Source of the DNA: Variovorax paradoxus
Lineage (GTDB): Bacteria > Pseudomonadota > Gammaproteobacteria > Burkholderiales > Burkholderiaceae_C
Direction: 5' to 3'
Length of the DNA stretch: 64,000 nt
Assembly (NCBI RefSeq): GCF_902712855.1
Contig: NZ_LR743507.1
Coordinates: 62,001 to 126,000 of the forward strand
Part shown: piece by piece, positions 7,763 through 15,701 of the stretch
Position numbering within the stretch: the first letter of the stretch is position 1
Layout of the letters: each line of letters begins with the position of its first letter
Translations under genes and position numbers: made by a program
The notes under the pieces: generated by a model
Databases searched by the model: none
What the model was told of the DNA's origin: nothing
What the model saw: only the letters and a program-made list of their open reading frames with translations

Positions 7763-8721
7763 CCGGTGCCTGCCAGGTGCGGCGAGAACTGCGCATCGCC
7801 CCAGCGCAGCGGCAACGCCGCGGGCCGGCGCAGCGCGTGCGTCACGCGAAAGCGCATCAGCCGTTCCGCGCCTTCGAACGACTCGACCTCCGGGCCGTTC
7901 CAGATGATCTCGGACGTGACCGCCAGATGCAGCAATTCGCCGCTGTCGAAGTCGATGAACAGCAGCCCCGCGCGCGGATGGGCGGCGAGATTGCCGAGGG
8001 TGTTGAAGAAGCGGTTGCCGTTGAAGTCGGGCACGGTCAGCACATCGCGGCCCTCCTCGTCGCTGTCGATGCGCACGAACCCCGGACGCCCGCCGCGGTG
8101 CGACACATCGACGCCGTGCGAGCTCGCGTCGGCCTCGTCGCCTTCCGACACTTCGTTCGGGTAGGCGGTTGCGATGAACAGCGTGTCGGCGCTGCCGATG
8201 AGCCGGTGCGCCGCCACGTCGAGCCGGTCGAGCCACTGCACCGGCGCGGCCTGCGCGCGCGGCGCGGCCAGCTCCGGTTCGCGCGCCTGGATGTAGCGCG
8301 GGCAGTTGCCGAAGCTCTGCTGCACCGCGACAGTGAAGCCGGCGGCATCGAGCGCCTCGACCGTGCCGTTCATCCGGTTGCGCCGCCGCGTGTGCGGCTG
8401 GATGCCGAGAAAGCCGAGCGTGGCGCCCGGCTGCAGCTGCCCAGCGAGCGGGTCGCCCGCCGCGGGCAGCGCGTCGACGCGCAGGTGCGTGACATCGGGC
8501 GAATGCATGAAGCCGGCCGGTGCGGCCAGCACGCTGGCCCAGGGCTGCAGTTGCGCGTCGAGGCTGCCGACCACGAGGAACGGCAGCAGCGAGAAGAACT
8601 GGCGGTGCTGGTCGGGCATGAAGTCGCGGATCACGCGCGACCCCACCGCCTCCATCTGCTCGCGCGAACCCGCCAGCGCCTGCAGCGCACGCTCGCCCGC
8701 GTGGAACGGCGCGGCGATCAT
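7720..8721 (-). CDS. Pyridoxamine 5'-phosphate oxidase-like FMN-binding protein
   Basis: A 333-residue protein with a split-barrel flavin-binding fold of the kind annotated as 'pyridoxamine 5'-phosphate oxidase family' or 'flavin-nucleotide-binding'. Recognisable stretches are SLLPFLVVGSLDAQLQPWAS near residue 45 and GNRFFNTLGNLAAHPRAGLLFIDF near residues 230-255. True vitamin B6 synthesis is unlikely at this length. Its ATG overlaps the stop of the upstream glutathione transferase gene by 4 bases (ATGA), so the two are translationally coupled, perhaps in redox or detoxification chemistry. Confidence 0.8.
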   Translation of the reverse strand: MIAAPFHAGERALQALAGSREQMEAVGSRVIRDFMPDQHRQFFSLLPFLVVGSLDAQLQPWASVLAAPAGFMHSPDVTHLRVDALPAAGDPLAGQLQPGATLGFLGIQPHTRRRNRMNGTVEALDAAGFTVAVQQSFGNCPRYIQAREPELAAPRAQAAPVQWLDRLDVAAHRLIGSADTLFIATAYPNEVSEGDEADASSHGVDVSHRGGRPGFVRIDSDEEGRDVLTVPDFNGNRFFNTLGNLAAHPRAGLLFIDFDSGELLHLAVTSEIIWNGPEVESFEGAERLMRFRVTHALRRPAALPLRWGDAQFSPHLAGTGQWNSGMRVLTEGR

Positions 8722-9377
8722 GCGGCCGCCGCGAGCTTGGCGGGCGTGCGCGCCATCGGCACGAACCCGGGCAGCGCCTCGACGCGCGCGAGCCAGCCGC
8801 GCACGTTCGGATAGCCGTCGAGCGACACACCGCCTTCGGGCGCGTGCGCCACGTAGGCGTAGTTCGCGATGTCGGCCAGCGTGGCATCGGTGTCCGCCAG
8901 GAAGGGCTGCTGCCGCAGGTGCTGCTCCATCACCGAGAGCAGCGCGTGCGCGCGCTTCACCGTGTCGGCGTGATCGCCGGCCTGTCCGAACACCGTGATG
9001 ATCCGCGCCATCGCAGGCCCCGACGCGAGCGGTCCGGCCGCCACCGAGAACCAGCGCTGCACGCGCGCAGCGCCCGCCGGGTCGCGCGGCATCCAGCGCG
9101 CGGGATCGGGCGCATAGCGCTCGTTGAGATAGACCAGGATGGCGTTGGAGTCGGGCAGCACGAGTTCGCCGTCCTCGATCACCGGCACCTGGCCGAAGGC
9201 ATTGCGCGCGAGGAAATCGGCACCGCGGTGCTGGCGATGGGGCAGGTCGACCTCGATGTTCTCGAACGGCAGGCCGAGCATCTCCAGGAACAGGCGCACG
9301 CGGTGCACGTGGCCGGAGAGCGAGAAGCCGTAGAGCTTGATGGGCTGTGCGGGATGTGCGGGGCGGGTGGCGGTCAT
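8718..9377 (-). CDS. Glutathione S-transferase
   Basis: A 219-residue cytosolic transferase. The N-terminal thioredoxin-like domain begins KLYGFSLSGHVHRVRLFLEML and contains the cis-proline turn GQVPVIEDG and the PDSNAILVYL segment that holds glutathione. The C-terminal helical domain follows, with LADTDATLADIANYAY, a typical N-capping motif. The start at 9377 has an AAAGGA ribosome-binding site. It is the first gene of a two-gene operon and is divergent from a LysR regulator, the usual setting for control of such genes. Confidence 0.9.
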   Translation of the reverse strand: MTATRPAHPAQPIKLYGFSLSGHVHRVRLFLEMLGLPFENIEVDLPHRQHRGADFLARNAFGQVPVIEDGELVLPDSNAILVYLNERYAPDPARWMPRDPAGAARVQRWFSVAAGPLASGPAMARIITVFGQAGDHADTVKRAHALLSVMEQHLRQQPFLADTDATLADIANYAYVAHAPEGGVSLDGYPNVRGWLARVEALPGFVPMARTPAKLAAAA

Positions 9378-9493
9378 GGGCAGGTCCTTTCTTTCGGCAA
9401 CGGCGGGCGCAGCGCCGATTGTTCTCTCTTCCATCTTTCGGATGAATGGCCATTTCCGGATTTGACTGCTGCGTTTTCCGGTTTAATTGCGCG

Positions 9494-10384
9494 ATGGATC
9501 GCTTCAAGGCCATGCAGACCTTCGTGCAGATTGCCGACCAGGGCAGCCTGACCCGCGCAGCCGACGCGCTCGGCACTTCGCTGCCCGCGGTGGTGCGTTC
9601 GCTCGCGGCACTGGAGGCGCACTTGGGCGTGCGCCTGTTCCACCGCACCACGCGCCGGCTCTCGCTGACCGAAGAGGGTCGCCACTACCTGCCGAGCGCG
9701 CGCGAGGTGCTGCTGGCGGCCGACGCCGCCGACCTCGCGCTGAAGGCCGAGGCGCGCGAGCCGGCGGGCCAGCTCACCATCACCGCGCCGGTGCTGTTCG
9801 GCCACATGTACGTGGCGCCGGCCATCGTGCGCTTCATGCAGCGCCACGAGAAGGTGCGCTGCAGCGTCCACCTGCACGACCGCACGGTGAACCTGCTCGA
9901 GGAAGGCATCGACGTGGGCATCCGCATCGGCGCGCTGGAAGACTCGTCGCTGGTGGCGCAGGCACTCGGCAGCATCCGCCGCGTGGTGGCGGCGAGCCCC
10001 GCGTTCCTGGCCGCACACGGCATGCCGCGCCATCCGCGCGAGCTCGAAGGCGCGCCCTGCGTGCGCGGGCGCGTCGGCGCCCCGGCGCAATGGCTGTTCC
10101 GCGAGGGCGGCAAGACCATCGGCGTCACGCCCGACACGCGGCTGGAGTTCAACCACATCGCGCCGGCGCTGGAGGCCTGCGCGGCGGGCATGGGCTTCGG
10201 CACCTTCTTCTCGTACCAGGTGCTGCCGCACGTGGCGCAGGGGCGGTTGTCGCTGGTGCTGGAAGACTTCGAGCCGCCGCCGCGCCCGGTGAGCGTGATC
10301 TACCCGAACGCACGGCTGCTGCCGGCACGCACGCGAGCCTTCATCGACTGGATGAAGACGGAGTTCAGCGGTCTCAGGCTTTAG
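9494..10384 (+). CDS. LysR-family transcriptional regulator
   Basis: A 296-residue LysR regulator of the CrgA/DsdC-like branch. The helix-turn-helix occupies residues 1-60 (MDRFKAMQTFVQIADQGSLTRAADALG, SLPAVVRSLAALEAHLGVRLFHRTTRRLSLT). The effector domain starts about residue 90. The intergenic region contains TTTCCGG twice near 9450-9480, possible half-sites. It most likely controls the divergent GST/flavoprotein operon. Its stop shares bases with the stop of the convergent neighbour (TTAG, 4-base overlap). Confidence 0.9.
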   Translation: MDRFKAMQTFVQIADQGSLTRAADALGTSLPAVVRSLAALEAHLGVRLFHRTTRRLSLTEEGRHYLPSAREVLLAADAADLALKAEAREPAGQLTITAPVLFGHMYVAPAIVRFMQRHEKVRCSVHLHDRTVNLLEEGIDVGIRIGALEDSSLVAQALGSIRRVVAASPAFLAAHGMPRHPRELEGAPCVRGRVGAPAQWLFREGGKTIGVTPDTRLEFNHIAPALEACAAGMGFGTFFSYQVLPHVAQGRLSLVLEDFEPPPRPVSVIYPNARLLPARTRAFIDWMKTEFSGLRL

Positions 10385-11022
10385 CCGCCGGTACCATCCG
10401 GCGCAGCCGATGCCGGAGGCTTGCGCGGCAGCACATACGGCGCCAGCAGGTCGGGCTCGAGCGGCTCGCGGCTGTCGTGCAGGCAGATCTCGGAATCCTG
10501 CTTGAGCAGCGGCCAGCCGTCTTGCGCGAGTTGCGCGGTGAGCGCTGCCACGCTCGCGCTGAATTCCGAGAGCGTGGCCCGTCCGCGCAGCGTGATGAAG
10601 CAGGTGTCGGCTTCCTCGCGCAGGCTGTCGCGCGAGAGATGCGCGCCGTGCGACTCGCACAGCGCCCGCAATGCGCCCAGGTCGTGAAAACCGGGCTGCG
10701 GCCGCAGCTTGCCGCGCCACTCGAAGTAGTGGCCGGGTCGCTCCAGGTACTGCGTGTCGCTCACGCGCGCGTCGACCTTCACGCCCAGCACGGCCATGCC
10801 CGCGCGCGCCAGCCACTGCGCGAGCGCCATGGCCTCGGCCTTGGCTTCCTCGAGGTCGGCACGCAGCCACGCAGCGGCCGATGGCTGGCGCCGCGGCTCG
10901 CCATGGTGGGAGTCGATCAGCAGCGGGCGCAGGCCGACCTGCTCGCACAGCGCGACGAACGACGAGATCTGGCCGTCGTGCAGCGTGCCGCAGGTCAGGT
11001 GCAGTTCGAGCATGCCCTTCAT
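10381..11022 (-). CDS. Uncharacterised cytoplasmic protein, third gene of a three-gene overlap operon
   Basis: A 213-residue protein I do not recognise. It has no signal peptide or membrane segment. It opens MKGMLELHLTCGTLHDGQIS and includes QVGLRPLLIDSHHGE, WLRADLEEAKAEAMALAQWL and a basic C-terminus. Its ATG overlaps the preceding stop (ATGA at 11019-11022), so it is co-translated with two envelope-type proteins encoded upstream. Confidence 0.65.
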   Translation of the reverse strand: MKGMLELHLTCGTLHDGQISSFVALCEQVGLRPLLIDSHHGEPRRQPSAAAWLRADLEEAKAEAMALAQWLARAGMAVLGVKVDARVSDTQYLERPGHYFEWRGKLRPQPGFHDLGALRALCESHGAHLSRDSLREEADTCFITLRGRATLSEFSASVAALTAQLAQDGWPLLKQDSEICLHDSREPLEPDLLAPYVLPRKPPASAAPDGTGG

Positions 11023-11711
11023 GGCACGGCCACCGGTGCCGGCAGGGGCTTGCCGTTGCACAGCGCCGCGGCGTCGACGGCCATGGCGTGTACCGCTTCC
11101 TCGAGGCCGAGGTTGAGCACCGTCATGAACTCGCCGTTGCCGCTGGCGAAATTGGTGCGCGCGCCCATGCCGTGGTACTGGCGCACCGCGGTCTCGCCGC
11201 CGGGCAGGCGGTAGGTGGCCTTGAGCACCACGTGCGAGACGAGGTTCAGGTCGGCGGACCAGGCATGCGCCAGGCGCAGCGCCACGTCGGCAGTGACCTG
11301 GTTCGCGCCGGCATTGGGCTGGACGTTCGCGGGTGCGGAACCGAACACCGGCTGGAAACCGTAGCGGCCCGTGGACTGCAGCGCGCCGCGCGTCCAGGCC
11401 GTGGCGTCGCCGCTGCGCAGCGACTGCACCGAGCGCGGCGTGGCGTGCACCGTCGGCAGCATCAGGGTGAGGTTGCCCGCATTGGCCTTGTTGCTGCGCG
11501 CGTCCTCGACGCCCGGCAGGTACAGCATGCAGCCGCGCACGAGCCGCGGCGAAGCGGCCGGCACGCCGTCGGGCCGCTCCGCGGAAAGCGCGGCGTCGGG
11601 CGAGGCCTCGAACAGCATCGGCAGCGGTTCGCTCTCGGTCACCGCGTGGGCGGCGCCGCACAGGACCGATGCCGCGCACAGCAAGGTCATGCTCCGGCGT
11701 ACGAGGCTCAT
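11019..11711 (-). CDS. Uncharacterised exported protein
   Basis: A 230-residue protein with a clear signal peptide (MSLVRRSMTLLCAASVLCGAAHA, cleavage after about residue 23). The mature part contains two cysteines (RGCMLYLPGVEDARSNKANAGN and AALCNGK) that could form a disulfide. I do not recognise the family. It is coupled by ATGA overlaps to both neighbours. A periplasmic or outer-membrane role alongside the lipoprotein encoded before it is likely. Confidence 0.65.
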   Translation of the reverse strand: MSLVRRSMTLLCAASVLCGAAHAVTESEPLPMLFEASPDAALSAERPDGVPAASPRLVRGCMLYLPGVEDARSNKANAGNLTLMLPTVHATPRSVQSLRSGDATAWTRGALQSTGRYGFQPVFGSAPANVQPNAGANQVTADVALRLAHAWSADLNLVSHVVLKATYRLPGGETAVRQYHGMGARTNFASGNGEFMTVLNLGLEEAVHAMAVDAAALCNGKPLPAPVAVP

Positions 11712-12550
11712 GGCGCAGCGCTCCGCACCGAGTACATCGCGCCGTCCTGGTCGCGGAACAGCACGCGCCCGGGCTGCTCGTCGAAGCTCTGGCCGGCCAG
11801 CGTGACCCATGAGCCGTTGACGTTGAAGCGCGCGGTCTTCACGCCGGTGCCGCGCGCGCCGGCGATGTCCATGGCCACCGCGTGCAGGGTCTGCACGAGC
11901 GACTCGCGCATCACGCCGCGCAGCACCTGCCCGTCGTCGGCCACGAGGCGGCGCACGACGGTGCTGCGCACCATGCCGCCGACCGGCGTCTGGTAGATGG
12001 CCGAGGCGCGGTAGCTCGGCTCGGCTCGGCCGTCCTGCCACAGCAGCGCCGAGGTGCGCGTGGTGAAGGCGCCCAGGCCGGGCTCGAGGGCGTACTGCAG
12101 CAGAAGGACCATGTAGGCGGGGCCGTCCCGGGTGGCGGCGATGCGAGCGTCCTGCTCGGCCTTCACCGGCATGGCGGCGAGCACCTGCGAGGAACGGATC
12201 TTCAGCGGGAAGGCGGTCGGCTCGGCCAGCGCGGCCTCGAGCGCCTTGCCGGCTTCCACGCGGTAGTCGTAGTCGAGCAGCGGACCGACGATGGCCTGCA
12301 CCTCGGCGCTCATGGCCTTCTGGCGCGACTGCTGCACCGACGAATCGATCAGCGCGCCGATCAGGCCGCCGCCGGTGGCTGCGCTCACGCCGGGCGCCTG
12401 CGCCGAGAACATGAAGCTCTCCTGCGCAACGACGACACGCACGTCGACCTCACGCACCTTGCCCCGGTCCGCGGCCGCCAGTGGCCGGTGGAACGGCGCA
12501 CAGGCGCCGAGCGCCGCCAGGAGCGGCAGCGCCAACACGAAACGCAACAT
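11708..12550 (-). CDS. Uncharacterised lipoprotein
   Basis: A 280-residue predicted lipoprotein with the lipobox LGAC in MLRFVLALPLLAALGACAPF, so Cys17 is the likely lipidated residue. The mature part has a GGGLIGALIDSSVQQSRQ segment and a C-terminal region with VLRGVMRESLVQTLHAVAMD. The ATG at 12550 follows a GGAGG/AAGG-rich leader. It is the first gene of three overlapping genes. I cannot assign a function. Confidence 0.7.
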   Translation of the reverse strand: MLRFVLALPLLAALGACAPFHRPLAAADRGKVREVDVRVVVAQESFMFSAQAPGVSAATGGGLIGALIDSSVQQSRQKAMSAEVQAIVGPLLDYDYRVEAGKALEAALAEPTAFPLKIRSSQVLAAMPVKAEQDARIAATRDGPAYMVLLLQYALEPGLGAFTTRTSALLWQDGRAEPSYRASAIYQTPVGGMVRSTVVRRLVADDGQVLRGVMRESLVQTLHAVAMDIAGARGTGVKTARFNVNGSWVTLAGQSFDEQPGRVLFRDQDGAMYSVRSAAP

Positions 12551-12621
12551 CCTTGGGCCTCCCGCCGCAAATTGCAATCGGGTGTCGATTGTGCCGTCGG
12601 CTGCGCGAGTTTCTACACGGC

Positions 12622-13029
12622 TCAGGAGGGTCCCATCGTGCCCGTGGTTTTCAAGCGACTCCCGAGCATCCAGCCCATGGTGTCCTCGCCCGTCTTCGGA
12701 TGGATGAACATCACCTGCACCCATTCCTTGTACGGCGTGTAGAGGGTGACGCGGTCGTTCGGCACCAGGAACTTGCCGCTGTCGCAGCCCGCGTCCGGCG
12801 CGGTGTGCAGGTGCGCGCGCCCGGTGCCGGTGACGACCCCGCCGCGGCGGGGCATGAAGCCGGGACTTTCGTTGGCCACGGCGTGCAGCGCCTCGCACCG
12901 CTTCGATTCGCCGGGCGGGGCCGCCGAGGCAGGCGTCGCGCCGGCTAGGAGGGCCAGCGCGGCGAGTGCTGCGGACGCCGCAAGCGCGGCGCCGCCTGAA
13001 GTTGCTCTGAACATCGCGGGATTATCCAT
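12622..13029 (-). CDS. Small secreted SH3-like protein
   Basis: About 135 residues: a signal peptide (hydrophobic run with AALAALALLAGATPASAA) and then one small domain with TGTGRAHLHTAPDAGC, DRVTLYTPYKEWVQVMF and GWMLGSRL, which resembles a bacterial SH3 (SH3b) fold used for binding cell-wall or surface ligands. Two cysteines in the mature part may pair. The start is uncertain between 13029 and 13014; neither has a strong ribosome-binding site. Confidence 0.65.
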   Translation of the reverse strand: MDNPAMFRATSGGAALAASAALAALALLAGATPASAAPPGESKRCEALHAVANESPGFMPRRGGVVTGTGRAHLHTAPDAGCDSGKFLVPNDRVTLYTPYKEWVQVMFIHPKTGEDTMGWMLGSRLKTTGTMGPS

Positions 13030-13120
13030 CGATCGATGCGCTCTGATCTTGCGAACGCAACGTGCTTCGGACACTGTCTCTTCGCGACATCTGAACCTGC
13101 CTATGATCCTACGCTTGCAC

Positions 13121-14044
<924 letters not shown>

Positions 14045-14047
14045 ACC

Positions 14048-14893
14048 ATGAACACGACAACAACGACAACAACGACGACAACAACCGCCGCGCCGCCCTC
14101 GCCCTCCGTCTGGCGCGCGCCCGAACTCTCGCTGCGCTGGTGGCCCGTGTTCCTGCGCAACCTGCTGGTATGGCGCAAGCTCGCGCTGCCGAGCCTGATC
14201 GGCAACATCGCCGAGCCGCTGATCTGGCTCGTGGCCTTCGGCTACGGCATGGGCGCGCTGGTGGGACAGGTGGCGGTCGACGGCGTGAAGGTGCCCTACA
14301 TCCTGTTCCTGGCGAGCGGCTCGATCTGCATGAGCGCGATGAACGCGGCGAGCTTCGAGGCGCTGTACTCGGCCTTCTCGCGCATGCATGTGCAGAAGAC
14401 CTGGGACGGCATCATGAACGCGCCGGTCGGGCTCGACGACATCGTGCTGGCCGAGATGCTGTGGGCCGCGTTCAAGTCGATCTTCACCGTCACCGCGATC
14501 CTGTTCGTGATGCTCGGGCTGGGCATCAGCCACACGCCGAAGCTGATCGTGGCGTGGCTGGTGCTGATCGGCGCGGGCATCACCTTCTCGTCGATCGCGC
14601 TGATCTTCAACGCGCTGGCCAAGGGCTACGACTTCTTCACCTACTACTTCACGCTGTTCATGACGCCGATGATGTTCCTGAGCGGCGTGTTCTTCCCGCT
14701 CGAGCAGCTGCCCGCGGCGGTGAAGGCGGTGGCGGCATGGCTGCCGCTGACCAATGCGGTGATGCTGGTGCGCCCGCTGTTCATGGACCAGTGGCCGCCG
14801 CAGTGGTGGCTGCATGCGGCCGTGCTGGCGGTGTACGCGGTGGTGGCTTTCTGGATCGCGCTGGCGCTCACGCGCAAGCGTTTCAGGGGCTGA
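14048..14893 (+). CDS. nodJ: NodJ-type ABC transporter permease
   Basis: A 281-residue ABC-2 type permease with about six transmembrane segments and the ABC-2 signature region near residues 195-225 (FFTYYFTLFMTPMMFLSGVFFPLEQLP). It partners the ATPase just upstream to form an exporter. Residues 3-13 are eleven threonines in a row, encoded by a mix of ACA, ACG and ACC codons (14054-14086); this tract lies before the first membrane segment and is not part of the family core. Confidence 0.85.
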   Translation: MNTTTTTTTTTTTAAPPSPSVWRAPELSLRWWPVFLRNLLVWRKLALPSLIGNIAEPLIWLVAFGYGMGALVGQVAVDGVKVPYILFLASGSICMSAMNAASFEALYSAFSRMHVQKTWDGIMNAPVGLDDIVLAEMLWAAFKSIFTVTAILFVMLGLGISHTPKLIVAWLVLIGAGITFSSIALIFNALAKGYDFFTYYFTLFMTPMMFLSGVFFPLEQLPAAVKAVAAWLPLTNAVMLVRPLFMDQWPPQWWLHAAVLAVYAVVAFWIALALTRKRFRG

Positions 14894-14896
14894 AAC

Positions 14897-14918
14897 GGAC
14901 GGCCGCGGGAGGCCGTCC
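14897..14918. terminator. Hairpin after nodJ
   Basis: GGACGGCC and GGCCGTCC form a perfect 8-bp stem with a 6-base loop, starting 3 bases after the nodJ stop. No T-run follows, so it may stabilise the mRNA end or help Rho rather than terminate alone. Confidence 0.5.
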
Positions 14919-14943
14919 CACAGACGCGTCAGGGGCTGTAACG

Positions 14944-14962
14944 GGCCCGGCCAGATCGGGCC
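14944..14962. other. Second GC hairpin before the motor operon
   Basis: GGCCCG (14944-14949) pairs with CGGGCC (14957-14962) across a 7-base loop, 46 bases before the DUF3348 start. With the hairpin at 14897 it separates the exporter from the next operon. Its function is not clear. Confidence 0.4.
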
Positions 14963-15008
14963 TTCGGTGTAGACTGCCAGGTTTTTCGAACGGGCGGTAT
15001 CTGGCTGT

Positions 15009-15701
15009 ATGGCGCAAGTTTCAGCGCGCGCAGGATTCAACGGCTCGGCGCTCACTCGCTTGCTCTCCCGGCTCTCCCAGGCCGATGTCCGCGAACCCCG
15101 GCAAGTCACCGCGGACCGCCTGAGTCAGTGGTTCGGGTGGACCGACGCCATCTCGTTGTCTGCTGCATTGAATGGCACTCCGGGGGCTTCGCCGCCCGGT
15201 TCGCGCGCGTCCGCCAACGCCGAGGAAACCGAATGCCGGCGCGTGCGGGCCGCACTGGCCGCGGCCATCGCGGAAGACAGCACTTTCGCTGCGTCGCCGG
15301 AGCGCGACGCCGCCATGGACCCGGCCGTTCCCGTCGAGTTCTCGCCTTTCCGCCAGCGCTACCTCGCCCGCCAGCAGGCGATGGAGGCCGGCGTCGGCCC
15401 GCTGCGCGGCAGGCTGCGCGCCCGGCTGGCGAGCCGCTCGCCCGAGATGGCGCGGCTGGCGGCGGTCGACGTGGTCATGGAGCAGGTGCTCGGCGCGCAG
15501 GAGCGCAGCCTGCTGGCCGGCGTGCCCGCCCTGCTCGAAAAACACTTCAGGCGCCTGCGGCAGGCGGCACCCGAGGCATGGCTGGACACGTTCCGCCGCG
15601 ACGCCCGCGATGTGCTGCTGGCCGAACTGGACCTTCGATTCCAACCTGTGGACGGGCTGCTCGAAGCCTTTCGCACAGGTCACAAAGACACTCCTCAATG
15701 A
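15009..15701 (+). CDS. DUF3348 protein, first gene of motor-like operon
   Basis: A 230-residue, mostly helical cytoplasmic protein that I recognise as DUF3348. No signal or membrane segment is present. It starts MAQVSARAGFNGSALTRLL, has VEFSPFRQRYLARQQAME near residue 110 and the helix LAAVDVVMEQVLGAQERSLLAG near 155. The family is found in beta-proteobacteria next to DUF802 genes. Its stop overlaps the next start (ATGA), so it is made together with the MotA-like protein and may be a cytoplasmic partner of it. Confidence 0.8.
   Translation: MAQVSARAGFNGSALTRLLSRLSQADVREPRQVTADRLSQWFGWTDAISLSAALNGTPGASPPGSRASANAEETECRRVRAALAAAIAEDSTFAASPERDAAMDPAVPVEFSPFRQRYLARQQAMEAGVGPLRGRLRARLASRSPEMARLAAVDVVMEQVLGAQERSLLAGVPALLEKHFRRLRQAAPEAWLDTFRRDARDVLLAELDLRFQPVDGLLEAFRTGHKDTPQ

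Noticed and set aside
14897..14962. Rho-independent terminators at the two hairpins after nodJ
   Set aside because: Stems are good but no T-run follows either, so I recorded them as hairpins with low confidence.
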